Origin: Geobacteraceae bacterium
Lineage (GTDB): Bacteria > Desulfobacterota > Desulfuromonadia > Geobacterales > Pseudopelobacteraceae
Length of the DNA stretch: 64,000 nucleotides
Reading direction: 5' to 3'
NCBI GenBank assembly: GCA_013336525.1
Contig: JAAXTM010000004.1
Location: forward strand, 186,001 to 250,000
Position numbers and translations under genes: made by a program. Below the pieces are notes generated by a model. The model was not told the origin of the DNA. It ran no database searches and saw nothing but the letters and a program-made list of their open reading frames with translations. Of this stretch, positions 8,944-16,501 are shown in pieces; position 1 is the first letter of the stretch; each line of letters starts with the position of its first letter.

Positions 8944-11900
8944 CTAAACCTCAAACAGCCGATCAAACACATCCCGGATTTTCCCCGTCATCTCCTCATA
9001 ATCGCAGATCAGGGTAGCGCCAGGATTCTTTAATTTTGGATCATACCCCAGACGGCGCGCCAATTTGTTCAAATAAATTCTATTTCCAGAGAGATCATTT
9101 GCAGAATAGTCGTTGATGAGCCGCAGGCGGTTTTCAAGTTTGCGGAGAAACTTGTAACCGGTAAGGAGTGTTTGGGCGTCCCCCTCAGGCAGCAATCCGG
9201 TAGTACTGATCTCTTTGAGGGCGACCACTGTGCTAGTAGTCCGTAGTTCAGGGGAGTGGCACCCCTCTCGCAGTTGCAGATATTGGACGGCAAACTCCAC
9301 GTCAACCATCCCCCCACGACCGGTTTTGATATTGTAACTGCCGTCCTTCTCCCGTGCCAATTCGTTCTCCATACGCATCCGCAGACGGTGGATTTCCTGG
9401 CGTCCTTCATCACCAATTGTCGAGCCATAAACGGTGTTGCGGATAATGTCGTGCAGTTGACCGGCCAACTTCTCATCACCCAGCACCACGCGGGCTTTGG
9501 TGAGGGCCTGCCGCTCCCAGACCTGTGATTCCTTGCGGTGGTATTCGAGAAAGGAGTCAAGCGAGGTAACCAGCGGGCCGGCATTTCCCGATGGGCGCAA
9601 ACGGGTGTCGATCTTGTAAACGTACCCTTCGCGGGTCTGCATGGTCAGAATCGATATAATCTTCTGGGCCAGCTTGGCAAAATATTCGTGGTTGGAGATC
9701 TGTTTCTCGCCGTCGGTATATCCCTGGTGATCGTAGACAAAAATGATATCCAGATCCGAGTGGTAGTTTAGCTCACTTCCCCCAAGCTTCCCCATGGCAA
9801 TTATCGCCATGTTTGCCTCTGCAGCAACCTCCTCACGTTGCCATGTCGGGCGTCCGAAACGCCGCAGTTCGGCAACCGCCAGCCGGAAAGCTGCCGTCAG
9901 ACAGACTTCACCAAGCAGGCTGAGCTGCGCGGCAATATCTCCCTGCAACAACCTCCCATGAATATCGTTCAGGCCGATGCGCAGAAATTCCTCGTTGCGG
10001 TAGCGCCGCAAAATATTCAGATGGTCTTCGAAATAGTCACTCTGATCGAGAAGTGAATCCAACTCTTCCATCATTATTTCTTTTGTTTTGATAACAGACG
10101 AGTCACTACGGGCAACCAGGCTGTCAAGGAGCTCCGGATGACTTATCAGGATTTTGGAAAGAAATTCAGAAAGACCAAAAAGTGACACCAGCAGCTTGAT
10201 CGTGGCGCGATTTTCAGCCAATAGGGCGTAATAGGATTGCTTTGTGGCGATGACGGCCATGAATCGTTCCAGATTGGTCAGCGCCAGATCCGGATCATGA
10301 GATTCGAGGAGCTCATGGATCAACAGCGGCGTGATCTTTTCCAGAACACGGCGGCTCCTTTCGGTAAGATTGCCTTTTATCGGCCCCCGCCTCAGGGAAA
10401 CCATTTCATCATAGGCCCGCTCTACGTCCTCAAAATGGCGCTCCGCAAGCATATCCTTGACCAGATCGGAGTCTGCCTTGGGGTCGAGAATGAAAAGGAC
10501 TTCCGGATGAACATCCTGCTCCAGCTTTTCATCTCGAGAATGAAACAAGGTGCCATAAATAAAGGAAACATTGTTCCGATGTTCTTCCAATACCTCGTTA
10601 AAACGCTGCAGTCCGCCGGCACGCAGATAGCCGCAGCGCCGCGCCAGCGCAAGCATCTCCTCCTCTTTGGCCGGCAGGTTGTGGGTCTGACGCTCCTGCA
10701 CCACTTGGATCCGATGTTCAACCGAGCGGAGAAAGCGATAAGCATCTCGCAGTTTGTGGTGATCATCTTCCTTGAGTAGATTTGCCGACAGAAGCGTATC
10801 CAGTGCTTTTAGTGAGTTGCGTTCCCGCAGTTTAGGATTTTTACCGGCATAAACCAATTGCAGGGCCTGGATAAAAAATTCAATTTCACGGATCCCGCCA
10901 CGACCGAGCTTCAGGTTTGTCTCCCCCTCTCTTGAACGGGCCAGCGAGGCATCTATTTTCTGTTTCATCTGTTTCATATCCTCGATCAGATTGTAATCAA
11001 GGTATTTGCGGTAAATAAAAGGCTGCAGAGTTTTAAGCAGCTGTTCGCCAAGCGCCAGAGAACCGGCAACCGGCCGTGCTTTCAGCATGGCGGTACGCTC
11101 CCAGGACTGCCCCCAGGATTCATAGTAAATTTCGGCCGAGCGGAGTGAAACAGCCATATCGCCGGACTTACCCTCAGGGCGGAGGCCAACGTCCACACGG
11201 AAAACAAAGCCATCTTCAGTCACCTGTGACAGCGCCTTACTGACCATTTCCCCCAGTTTATTAAAAAAAGCATGCAGAGAGATGACCCCTTTTTTATTCC
11301 CGGAACCGCTCTCAACGCCGGTAGTTTCGCCCCTGTCAGACTCATAGAAGTAAATGATGTCGATGTCCGAAGAAAAGTTTAGCTCCCGGCCGCCCAGCTT
11401 TCCCATGCCGATAACAGTCATCTCTGCCTCGCGAACTCCAGTTTCCTCTCCATCCAGCAGTGGAACGCCGTGGTCACGAATCAGGAAGCGACGACAGACC
11501 TGATAAGCGACCTGAAGTGTTGATGAGGCGAGGTCGGAGAGGTCATTCATCACTTCTTCCAGTGGGGCCAGCCCAATCAGATCCCTGGCTGCAATTCTCA
11601 CAATTTCATGCCGTTTGAAACAGCGTAGCGCCTTTTGCAGGGAGGTTAGATCAGCGACGTCATAAGCTGCTGCCTGAACAGCATCCTGTATCTCTTCGGC
11701 GGAGCGGGAAAGATCTATACCGTTGTCCAGGAACAGCCAGCGCAGAATATCAGGGGATTTGTACATCAGATTCACCAGAAATGGTGATGAGCCGCAGAGG
11801 AGTACACATTGAGTCAGACGTTTTTTCCGTTCTGCCAGTTCGGAGAGATGTCCAGGGGGGATTACTCCGGCCAACCGTTCGAAGGCATTCAGAGCCAGGT

Positions 11901-12111
11901 CCGGCGAAGGGGTCATGAGAGCGTTGATGACAATACGGTGCAAGGTTTCAACAGTGAACAAATGCCGGAGCAGCAATATGTTGTCTGCGGAGCGGGCACC
12001 ATACTGAAACCCGTGAGACTCAAGGAATATTGACAACTCTTGCAGTTGCACGGCGGGATCGCCAATGGCAATGATCCGCCTGAATTCCTGGGAGAATCTT
12101 TCTATATGCAT
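8944..12111 (-). CDS. glnE: Bifunctional glutamine synthetase adenylyltransferase/adenylyl-removing enzyme
   Basis: This protein of about 1055 residues adds and removes AMP on glutamine synthetase in response to PII. It shows the duplicated nucleotidyltransferase signature of GlnE: GMGKLGGRELNFSSDIDI near residue 235-250 (N-terminal, deadenylylating) and AMGKLGGSELNYHSDLDI near 770-787 (C-terminal, adenylylating). The start MHIERFSQEF at 12111 is preferred, one base after the mtnA stop, which suggests coupling; a longer frame to 12255 would run back inside mtnA. It lies convergent to the DUF116 gene. It connects functionally to gltBD and gdhA later in the window. Confidence 0.95.
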   Translation of the reverse strand: MHIERFSQEFRRIIAIGDPAVQLQELSIFLESHGFQYGARSADNILLLRHLFTVETLHRIVINALMTPSPDLALNAFERLAGVIPPGHLSELAERKKRLTQCVLLCGSSPFLVNLMYKSPDILRWLFLDNGIDLSRSAEEIQDAVQAAAYDVADLTSLQKALRCFKRHEIVRIAARDLIGLAPLEEVMNDLSDLASSTLQVAYQVCRRFLIRDHGVPLLDGEETGVREAEMTVIGMGKLGGRELNFSSDIDIIYFYESDRGETTGVESGSGNKKGVISLHAFFNKLGEMVSKALSQVTEDGFVFRVDVGLRPEGKSGDMAVSLRSAEIYYESWGQSWERTAMLKARPVAGSLALGEQLLKTLQPFIYRKYLDYNLIEDMKQMKQKIDASLARSREGETNLKLGRGGIREIEFFIQALQLVYAGKNPKLRERNSLKALDTLLSANLLKEDDHHKLRDAYRFLRSVEHRIQVVQERQTHNLPAKEEEMLALARRCGYLRAGGLQRFNEVLEEHRNNVSFIYGTLFHSRDEKLEQDVHPEVLFILDPKADSDLVKDMLAERHFEDVERAYDEMVSLRRGPIKGNLTERSRRVLEKITPLLIHELLESHDPDLALTNLERFMAVIATKQSYYALLAENRATIKLLVSLFGLSEFLSKILISHPELLDSLVARSDSSVIKTKEIMMEELDSLLDQSDYFEDHLNILRRYRNEEFLRIGLNDIHGRLLQGDIAAQLSLLGEVCLTAAFRLAVAELRRFGRPTWQREEVAAEANMAIIAMGKLGGSELNYHSDLDIIFVYDHQGYTDGEKQISNHEYFAKLAQKIISILTMQTREGYVYKIDTRLRPSGNAGPLVTSLDSFLEYHRKESQVWERQALTKARVVLGDEKLAGQLHDIIRNTVYGSTIGDEGRQEIHRLRMRMENELAREKDGSYNIKTGRGGMVDVEFAVQYLQLREGCHSPELRTTSTVVALKEISTTGLLPEGDAQTLLTGYKFLRKLENRLRLINDYSANDLSGNRIYLNKLARRLGYDPKLKNPGATLICDYEEMTGKIRDVFDRLFEV

Positions 12112-12112
12112 G

Positions 12113-13153
12113 TCAGAGGCTCGCGACTTTGCGCAGTCCGCTGCGATAGTCACCGGTGACGATGCCGTTTTCGGTGATGATGGCGCTAATATACCGTGCC
12201 GGTGTGACATCGAACGACGGGTTGCGGACTCGAATCCCTTCAGGTGCGATTGCAAACCCCTTGATATGGGTCACTTCACTCGATGGGCGTTCCTCGATCG
12301 GGATCTTGCTGCCATCAGATATGGCCAGGTCAAGGGTCGAAACCGGAGCGGCGACATAGAACGGGATATTGTTCTCTTTGGCCAGTACCGCGACTGAATA
12401 GGTGCCGATCTTGTTGGCGGTGTCGCCGTTGGCGGCAATCCTGTCGGCTCCGACGACACAGCAGGTAATCTCGCCACGATTCATGAAAAATCCGGCCATG
12501 TTGTCGGAAATCAGCGTGGCCGGGATACCCTCTTTCATAAGTTCCCAAGCGGTAAGGCGAGCGCCCTGCAGCCAGGGACGGGTCTCATCGGCAAAAACCT
12601 GAATCTTCTTGCCCGCTTCATGAGCGGCGCGTATAACGCCGAGTGCGGTGCCGTATCCTGCCGTGGCGAGTCCCCCTGCGTTACAGTGAGTCAGCACTGT
12701 GGCCCCTTCCGGAATCAGCGTGGCACCCCACTTGCCGATATTTTTACAGATAGTCAGGTCTTCCTGCTCGATCCGGATCGCCTCCTTTTTCAGCACTTCA
12801 CGGATGCCGTCAAGACTCTTGCTCCGGTTTGCTTCTGCCACCCGCTTCATTCGCTCCAATCCCCAAAAAAGGTTGACCGCCGTAGGCCTGGTACGCCCCA
12901 GCACATCACAGACGTTGTCAAGCTGACGAAAAAAAGATTCGTGAGTATCGGCGATAATAGATCGCGCTCCGAGCGCAACCCCCATAGCAGCCGCAACACC
13001 GATAGCCGGAGCCCCCCGGATGATCATCCCCTTGATTGCTTCAGCCACCGACTGAAAATCGGTATAGGTGTTATAGATCTCTTCGCCCGGCAGACGGGTC
13101 TGGTCGATCATTATTACGGTGTCATCCAACCATTCAATAGTACGGAAAGACAT
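12113..13153 (-). CDS. mtnA: Methylthioribose-1-phosphate isomerase
   Basis: This 346-residue enzyme converts 5-methylthioribose 1-phosphate to the ribulose form in the methionine salvage pathway. Conserved parts are [15 protein letters not shown] near residue 45, [18 protein letters not shown] with the catalytic Cys near 160, and [17 protein letters not shown] with the catalytic Asp near 240. The length is typical. AAGGAG lies 8 bp before the ATG. It is the first gene of a two-gene unit with glnE. No other methionine-salvage gene is in the window. Confidence 0.96.
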   Translation of the reverse strand: MSFRTIEWLDDTVIMIDQTRLPGEEIYNTYTDFQSVAEAIKGMIIRGAPAIGVAAAMGVALGARSIIADTHESFFRQLDNVCDVLGRTRPTAVNLFWGLERMKRVAEANRSKSLDGIREVLKKEAIRIEQEDLTICKNIGKWGATLIPEGATVLTHCNAGGLATAGYGTALGVIRAAHEAGKKIQVFADETRPWLQGARLTAWELMKEGIPATLISDNMAGFFMNRGEITCCVVGADRIAANGDTANKIGTYSVAVLAKENNIPFYVAAPVSTLDLAISDGSKIPIEERPSSEVTHIKGFAIAPEGIRVRNPSFDVTPARYISAIITENGIVTGDYRSGLRKVASL

Positions 13154-13170
13154 GGGGTTTGCTCCTTAAA

Positions 13171-13214
13171 GCCCCCCCTCTTTTACAAGGGGATGGTCTT
13201 GGTGGGGATGGTGT
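13171..13214. repeat. Short GC-rich interspersed-type palindrome
   Basis: Between mtnA and the divergent chromate transporter genes lies CCCC-TCTTTTACAA-GGGG (13176-13193), followed by further GGGGATGG units. C-run/G-run palindromes like this are often dispersed in large bacterial genomes. Only one copy is seen here, so assignment as a repeat is tentative. Nothing else is recognised between 13154 and 13309. Confidence 0.3.
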
Positions 13215-13309
13215 CAGGGTGTTATTAGTACCACGGAGCGTAGTCCAAGGCAATTTTTTCCGCCCCTTTTCACTTGCTGCTAAACAGGGCTTACTGATAT
13301 ACACGCGCT

Positions 13310-13867
13310 ATGGATACATCCACACACAAAGTGAGCCTGACGGATATTTTCCTGACCTTTGCCACCATCGGCCTGACCGGTTTTGGCGGTGGCATGGCCA
13401 TTGTAGCCCTGGTAGAACGGATCTGCGTTCGAGAAAAGAAGTGGATTTCATCTGAAGAGTTTCTCCACGGGTTGGCTTTCGGCCAGATTCTGGGCCCATT
13501 CTCGCTCAATGTCTGTACCTTCACCGGGCATCATCTGCGCGGTATTCGTGGCGGAATTGTAGCGGCCTTTGGTTTTATTCTCCCCTCCTTCCTGCTGGTG
13601 TCAATCCTCTCCTGGTTCTATTTTACCTATAACAAGCTGCCCCAGCTACAGGCGGCCCTCAAGGGGACAAATCCGGTGATAATCGGGCTGATCGTAGTGG
13701 TAGCCATCGATATGGGCCGCAAGCAAATCAAAGGGGTACATGGTCCCTTGATGGTTACTGCTGCGTTCTGCGCGTCGGTATTTCTCAAGCTTAATGCCGC
13801 CTGGATTCTTCTCGGAGCAGCATTCTGGTCGCTTTGCAGCAGCTATTACCGCCGGAGGCTTTCCTGA
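13310..13867 (+). CDS. Chromate transporter, N-terminal-type half subunit
   Basis: This 185-residue membrane protein belongs to the CHR (ChrA) family: TIGLTGFGGGMAIVALVE near the start, EEFLHGLAFGQILGPFSLNV and the FTGHHLRG loop, followed by hydrophobic helices. Many CHR proteins are single chains of about 400 residues; here two short chains are encoded by overlapping genes and should work as a heterodimer. Family members export chromate, although the natural substrate of short-chain pairs is often unclear. The stop codon overlaps the start of the next gene (TGATG at 13865-13869). Confidence 0.85.
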   Translation: MDTSTHKVSLTDIFLTFATIGLTGFGGGMAIVALVERICVREKKWISSEEFLHGLAFGQILGPFSLNVCTFTGHHLRGIRGGIVAAFGFILPSFLLVSILSWFYFTYNKLPQLQAALKGTNPVIIGLIVVVAIDMGRKQIKGVHGPLMVTAAFCASVFLKLNAAWILLGAAFWSLCSSYYRRRLS

Positions 13868-14385
13868 TGACCTCGCTGTTTACAATAGCCTGGATCTACC
13901 TCCGTATCGGTCTGATGTTTGTCGGCGGCGGTTACGTGTTAATTCCGCTTCTTAACCATATCATGGTCGAGCAATACCGGTGGCTGACGCTCAGACAGTT
14001 TCTCGATGGTCTGGCACTATCCCAGCTGACCCCAGGGCCTCTGGCAATGCTGGCCACCTTCACCGGCTTTCGGGCTGGCGGCTTTCCAGGCGCCCTAGTG
14101 GCCACCGTGTGCATCTTTCTCCCCTGCGTAGCGCTGATGCTGCTAGTCGGGCGGAATTATGAACGCCTGAAAAAAATAGATCTCATTAGCAGCACCCTTG
14201 ACGGACTGCTTCCGGCTGTAGTCGGCCTTGTCGCTGCCGCTGCGTGGAACCTGGGGATTTCATCCCTTTCCGGCCTTAAGGATTTTTTGATTCTGGCAGT
14301 AGGCTTTGCGGTTTTCAAATGGACAAAAATCAGCCCGATGTTCGTTATCCTGGGGGCTGGATTGGTTGGGTTTTTAATCAACTGA
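13867..14385 (+). CDS. Chromate transporter, C-terminal-type half subunit
   Basis: This is the second short CHR-family chain, 172 residues from the ATG at 13867 that overlaps the previous stop. It repeats the family signature in the antiparallel half: IGLMFVGGGYVLIPLLNH, LRQFLDGLALSQLTPGPLAM and FTGFRAGGFPGALVAT. It is expected to pair with the upstream chain in the inner membrane. Coupled translation would keep the two subunits in equal amounts. Confidence 0.85.
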   Translation: MTSLFTIAWIYLRIGLMFVGGGYVLIPLLNHIMVEQYRWLTLRQFLDGLALSQLTPGPLAMLATFTGFRAGGFPGALVATVCIFLPCVALMLLVGRNYERLKKIDLISSTLDGLLPAVVGLVAAAAWNLGISSLSGLKDFLILAVGFAVFKWTKISPMFVILGAGLVGFLIN

Positions 14386-14410
14386 ATTTTTATGTTTTTT
14401 TTTGTTTATC

Positions 14411-14419
14411 TGGTATGCT
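14411..14419 (+). promoter_or_regulatory. Extended -10 promoter for the small exported protein
   Basis: TGGTATGCT matches an extended -10 element (TGnTATnnT) 31 bp upstream of the ATG at 14450. The -35 region is only T-rich. It lies in the short gap after the chromate transporter genes. Confidence 0.4.
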
Positions 14420-14449
14420 TTAAGTAAATCAATCCAAGGAGGTTTCACC

Positions 14450-14812
14450 ATGCTAAGGAAACTAACCGTCCTCATCTGTCTGTTGTCTTTTGCCCCTGCA
14501 GCAGTAAATGCCCAAGGAATTGCCACTGTTGCAGCACCACCAGCTTCTATCGAGTCATCATCTGTACCATCGGCACAGCCTGCTCAAGCACTGAATCTCT
14601 CACTCCCTGCCGAAAATACAGCTGCCGTTTTGATGGCGGCAGCAGAAACATCACAAGGCGCTGCTATGGCAAGCGCTCCTGAAAACAAGAAAGAGGCGCA
14701 GCGATCTTTTAATTGGGGAAATTTTACTGAAGTTCATTTAGGAGGTTATCGGTGGGTATGGTGGGCAGGTGCTGCTGTAGCACTGATCGCAATACATGCT
14801 GGTGCAAACTGA
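14450..14812 (+). CDS. Small exported Ala-rich protein, unknown function
   Basis: A near-perfect Shine-Dalgarno (AAGGAGGT, 14436-14443) fixes the start at 14450 and gives 120 residues; a longer frame from 14402 would begin before it. Residues 1-22 form a Sec signal peptide (MLRKLTVLICLLSFAPAAVNA). The middle is low-complexity Ala/Ser/Pro, and the end has an aromatic-hydrophobic segment, YRWVWWAGAAVALIAIHAG, that may be a membrane anchor. The strong ribosome site suggests high expression (inference). No family is recognised. Confidence 0.65.
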   Translation: MLRKLTVLICLLSFAPAAVNAQGIATVAAPPASIESSSVPSAQPAQALNLSLPAENTAAVLMAAAETSQGAAMASAPENKKEAQRSFNWGNFTEVHLGGYRWVWWAGAAVALIAIHAGAN

Positions 14813-14842
14813 AAAAGATACAGGCAAAGATATTAAAGACAT

Positions 14843-14877
14843 GGCTAACCAGGGCATGGACAATGACCTGGTTAGCC
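14843..14877. terminator. Hairpin between convergent genes
   Basis: GGCTAACCAGG (14843-14853) pairs perfectly with CCTGGTTAGCC (14867-14877). It lies between the convergent small exported protein gene and the cysteine synthase gene, so it probably ends transcription from one or both sides. The T-run is weak on both strands. Confidence 0.5.
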
Positions 14878-14927
14878 GCGCCCGGCAGGTAAAATGAACA
14901 ACTGTTGGACTCAAATAGCTGTGAAAT

Positions 14928-15845
14928 CTACGGTGGACATTGGGCACACATTGATTTGAACAGGTTGGTGCTCAGGTATCGATCACCACGATCCGGGATT
15001 ATTACAACAATCAATCCTGTTTCCAGTTCCGCTGCCAGTCTTATAGCACCGGCTACGGCGGCCCCGCCTGACATCCCGCAAAAAATCCCGTGTCGCGCAG
15101 CAAGCAGCCGGGCAGTTTCAAAGGCATCATCGTCTTCCACAACAAGTTTGCGGTGATAGGCATGTGGATCGTAGATGGGCGGCACTATCGCTTCCTGCAT
15201 GTTTTTGAGCCCCTGGATTTTGTGCCCAAGCACAGGCTCTACAGCAACTATACGCACATCCGGCTTAATCTCCCGAAAATATTTTGCAACACCCATGACA
15301 GTGCCGCTCGTGCCGATGCCGGCCACAAAATGTGTGATGTCTCCGCCGGTCTGATGCATCATCTCCGGGGCGGTTGTTTCGTAGTGCGCCAGTACATTGT
15401 TCGGATTGGCGTACTGGTTGGGCATGTAGTAAACTCCGGGAGCGTTGTCGTAAATCTTGTGGGCCAGGCGTATCGCACCGTCAGTGGTCTCGCAGCCGGG
15501 GGAGAGTACAATCTCGGCACCGTAGGCCTCCAGCACGCTGCGCCGCTCCACACTGACGCAGGCGGGCATGACCAGCTTTATGCGATACCCTCTGGCCGCT
15601 GCAATCATAGCAAGGGCAATGCCGGTGTTGCCTGATGTCGGCTCCAGAATAATCTTGTCCGGAGTCAGTTCGCCGCTCGCCTCGGCAGCGAGGATCATCC
15701 TGCGTGCCGGGCGGTCCTTTATCGAACCGCCGGGGTTGTTCCCCTCTAGCTTTGCCATGATCCGGACACCAGTCTTATTGCAAAGAGAACTGATTTCAAC
15801 AAGTGGAGTTAAACCGATTGACTCGAGAAGACTTTGACCCTTCAT
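14928..15845 (-). CDS. cysM: PLP-dependent cysteine synthase (CysK/CysM family)
   Basis: This 305-residue enzyme of PLP fold type II makes cysteine from O-acetylserine or a related acceptor and sulfide. Seen are the PLP lysine in NNPGGSIKDRPA, the substrate loop LEPTSGNTGIALAM, the phosphate-binding GIGTSGTVMG, and IIPDRGDRYLSTNLF near the end. The start at 15845 (MKGQSLLESIGLTP) is chosen because it matches the family N-terminus and has GCGAGG upstream; a frame extending to 15896 adds 17 unlikely residues. CysK and CysM cannot be separated with certainty from sequence alone. The C-terminal CAQC pair is an unusual end. Confidence 0.88.
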   Translation of the reverse strand: MKGQSLLESIGLTPLVEISSLCNKTGVRIMAKLEGNNPGGSIKDRPARRMILAAEASGELTPDKIILEPTSGNTGIALAMIAAARGYRIKLVMPACVSVERRSVLEAYGAEIVLSPGCETTDGAIRLAHKIYDNAPGVYYMPNQYANPNNVLAHYETTAPEMMHQTGGDITHFVAGIGTSGTVMGVAKYFREIKPDVRIVAVEPVLGHKIQGLKNMQEAIVPPIYDPHAYHRKLVVEDDDAFETARLLAARHGIFCGMSGGAAVAGAIRLAAELETGLIVVIIPDRGDRYLSTNLFKSMCAQCPP

Positions 15846-15939
15846 CTGCGCCTCGCCTATTGTGAAGTTGGAATCTGTAACATATAATCCCGCCACCCCG
15901 ATACGTCAAGTAAGTAGATATATGTAATGAGGAGTAAAA

Positions 15940-16191
15940 ATGAACTGGCGGGTTTATATTATCCTCTGCTCGGATAACACGCTCTATACCGGTATCACAA
16001 CCGACATCCAACGACGCTTTATTCAGCATGCCTCGGGGCGGGGGGCCAGGTATTTTCGCGGGCGTCAACCGGTTAAGGTGATCTTTCAAGAGGATGGGCA
16101 TTCTCGCAGTTCCGCCGGCAGGAGAGAAGTTGAGATCAAGAATTTGACACGTGCCGCAAAGCTAGTCCTGATTTCCTCCGGTGAAAATTAA
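15940..16191 (+). CDS. GIY-YIG domain protein (UPF0213/YhbQ type)
   Basis: These 83 residues form a single minimal GIY-YIG nuclease-like domain: WRVYIILCSDNTLYTGITTD carries the two tyrosine motifs, and RRFIQHASGRGARYFRG and the later REVEIKNLTRAAK continue the family pattern. A GAGGAG ribosome site precedes the ATG. Stand-alone proteins of this type are linked to DNA damage or nuclease activity, but their role is poorly known. Confidence 0.88.
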   Translation: MNWRVYIILCSDNTLYTGITTDIQRRFIQHASGRGARYFRGRQPVKVIFQEDGHSRSSAGRREVEIKNLTRAAKLVLISSGEN

Positions 16192-16351
16192 ACAGCACGA
16201 TAGTTCACCGTTGCAATTGGTTCAGATAACGATATAGTTTAACCGCTAAAATACTGTATCAAGAAGGGTTTAGAGTGGCTATCATTTTGCGTAGGCACAT
16301 ACTTCATCTGGCAAGGACTTCTGTCAGCCATTATCTTGATTGAACCAACAC
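16192..16351 (+). ncRNA. Candidate small RNA or attenuated leader
   Basis: No gene is seen here. TTGCAA (16211-16216) and TATAGT (16233-16238), 16 bp apart, make a plausible promoter, and a strong terminator lies at 16352-16391, so a transcript of about 147 nt would result. TTGGTTCA (16217-16224) is complementary to TGAACCAA (16341-16348) just before the terminator. The unit could be a free sRNA or a 5' leader of the kinase gene with transcription attenuation. No known riboswitch consensus was recognised. Confidence 0.35.
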
Positions 16352-16391
16352 AAACCGGCGATGCGGATTATTATGCGCGCCGGTTTTTTTT
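16352..16391 (+). terminator. Rho-independent terminator upstream of the SBP-kinase gene
   Basis: AAACCGGCG (16352-16360) pairs with CGCCGGTTT (16378-16386), followed by a T-run. It ends about 110 bp before the kinase start codon at 16502 and shows that a longer frame opening at 16340 is not the real start. Confidence 0.8.
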
Positions 16392-16501
16392 ATTCAGCGG
16401 CAGCAGAACAACGGTTCTCAATATTTATAACGAAACGGAACAGAGTACGTTTATTGATCAGTCTTCATCGCCATGAGGGTCATAATATCCGGAGCGGTAA
16501 A

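Noticed and set aside
12325..12345. GTCAAGGGTC in mtnA as another copy of the palindromic element
   Set aside because: It encodes conserved mtnA residues and has no inverted arm nearby.
16340..16501. Longer N-terminus for the SBP-kinase
   Set aside because: It would translate through a terminator and place 54 odd residues before a clear signal peptide.
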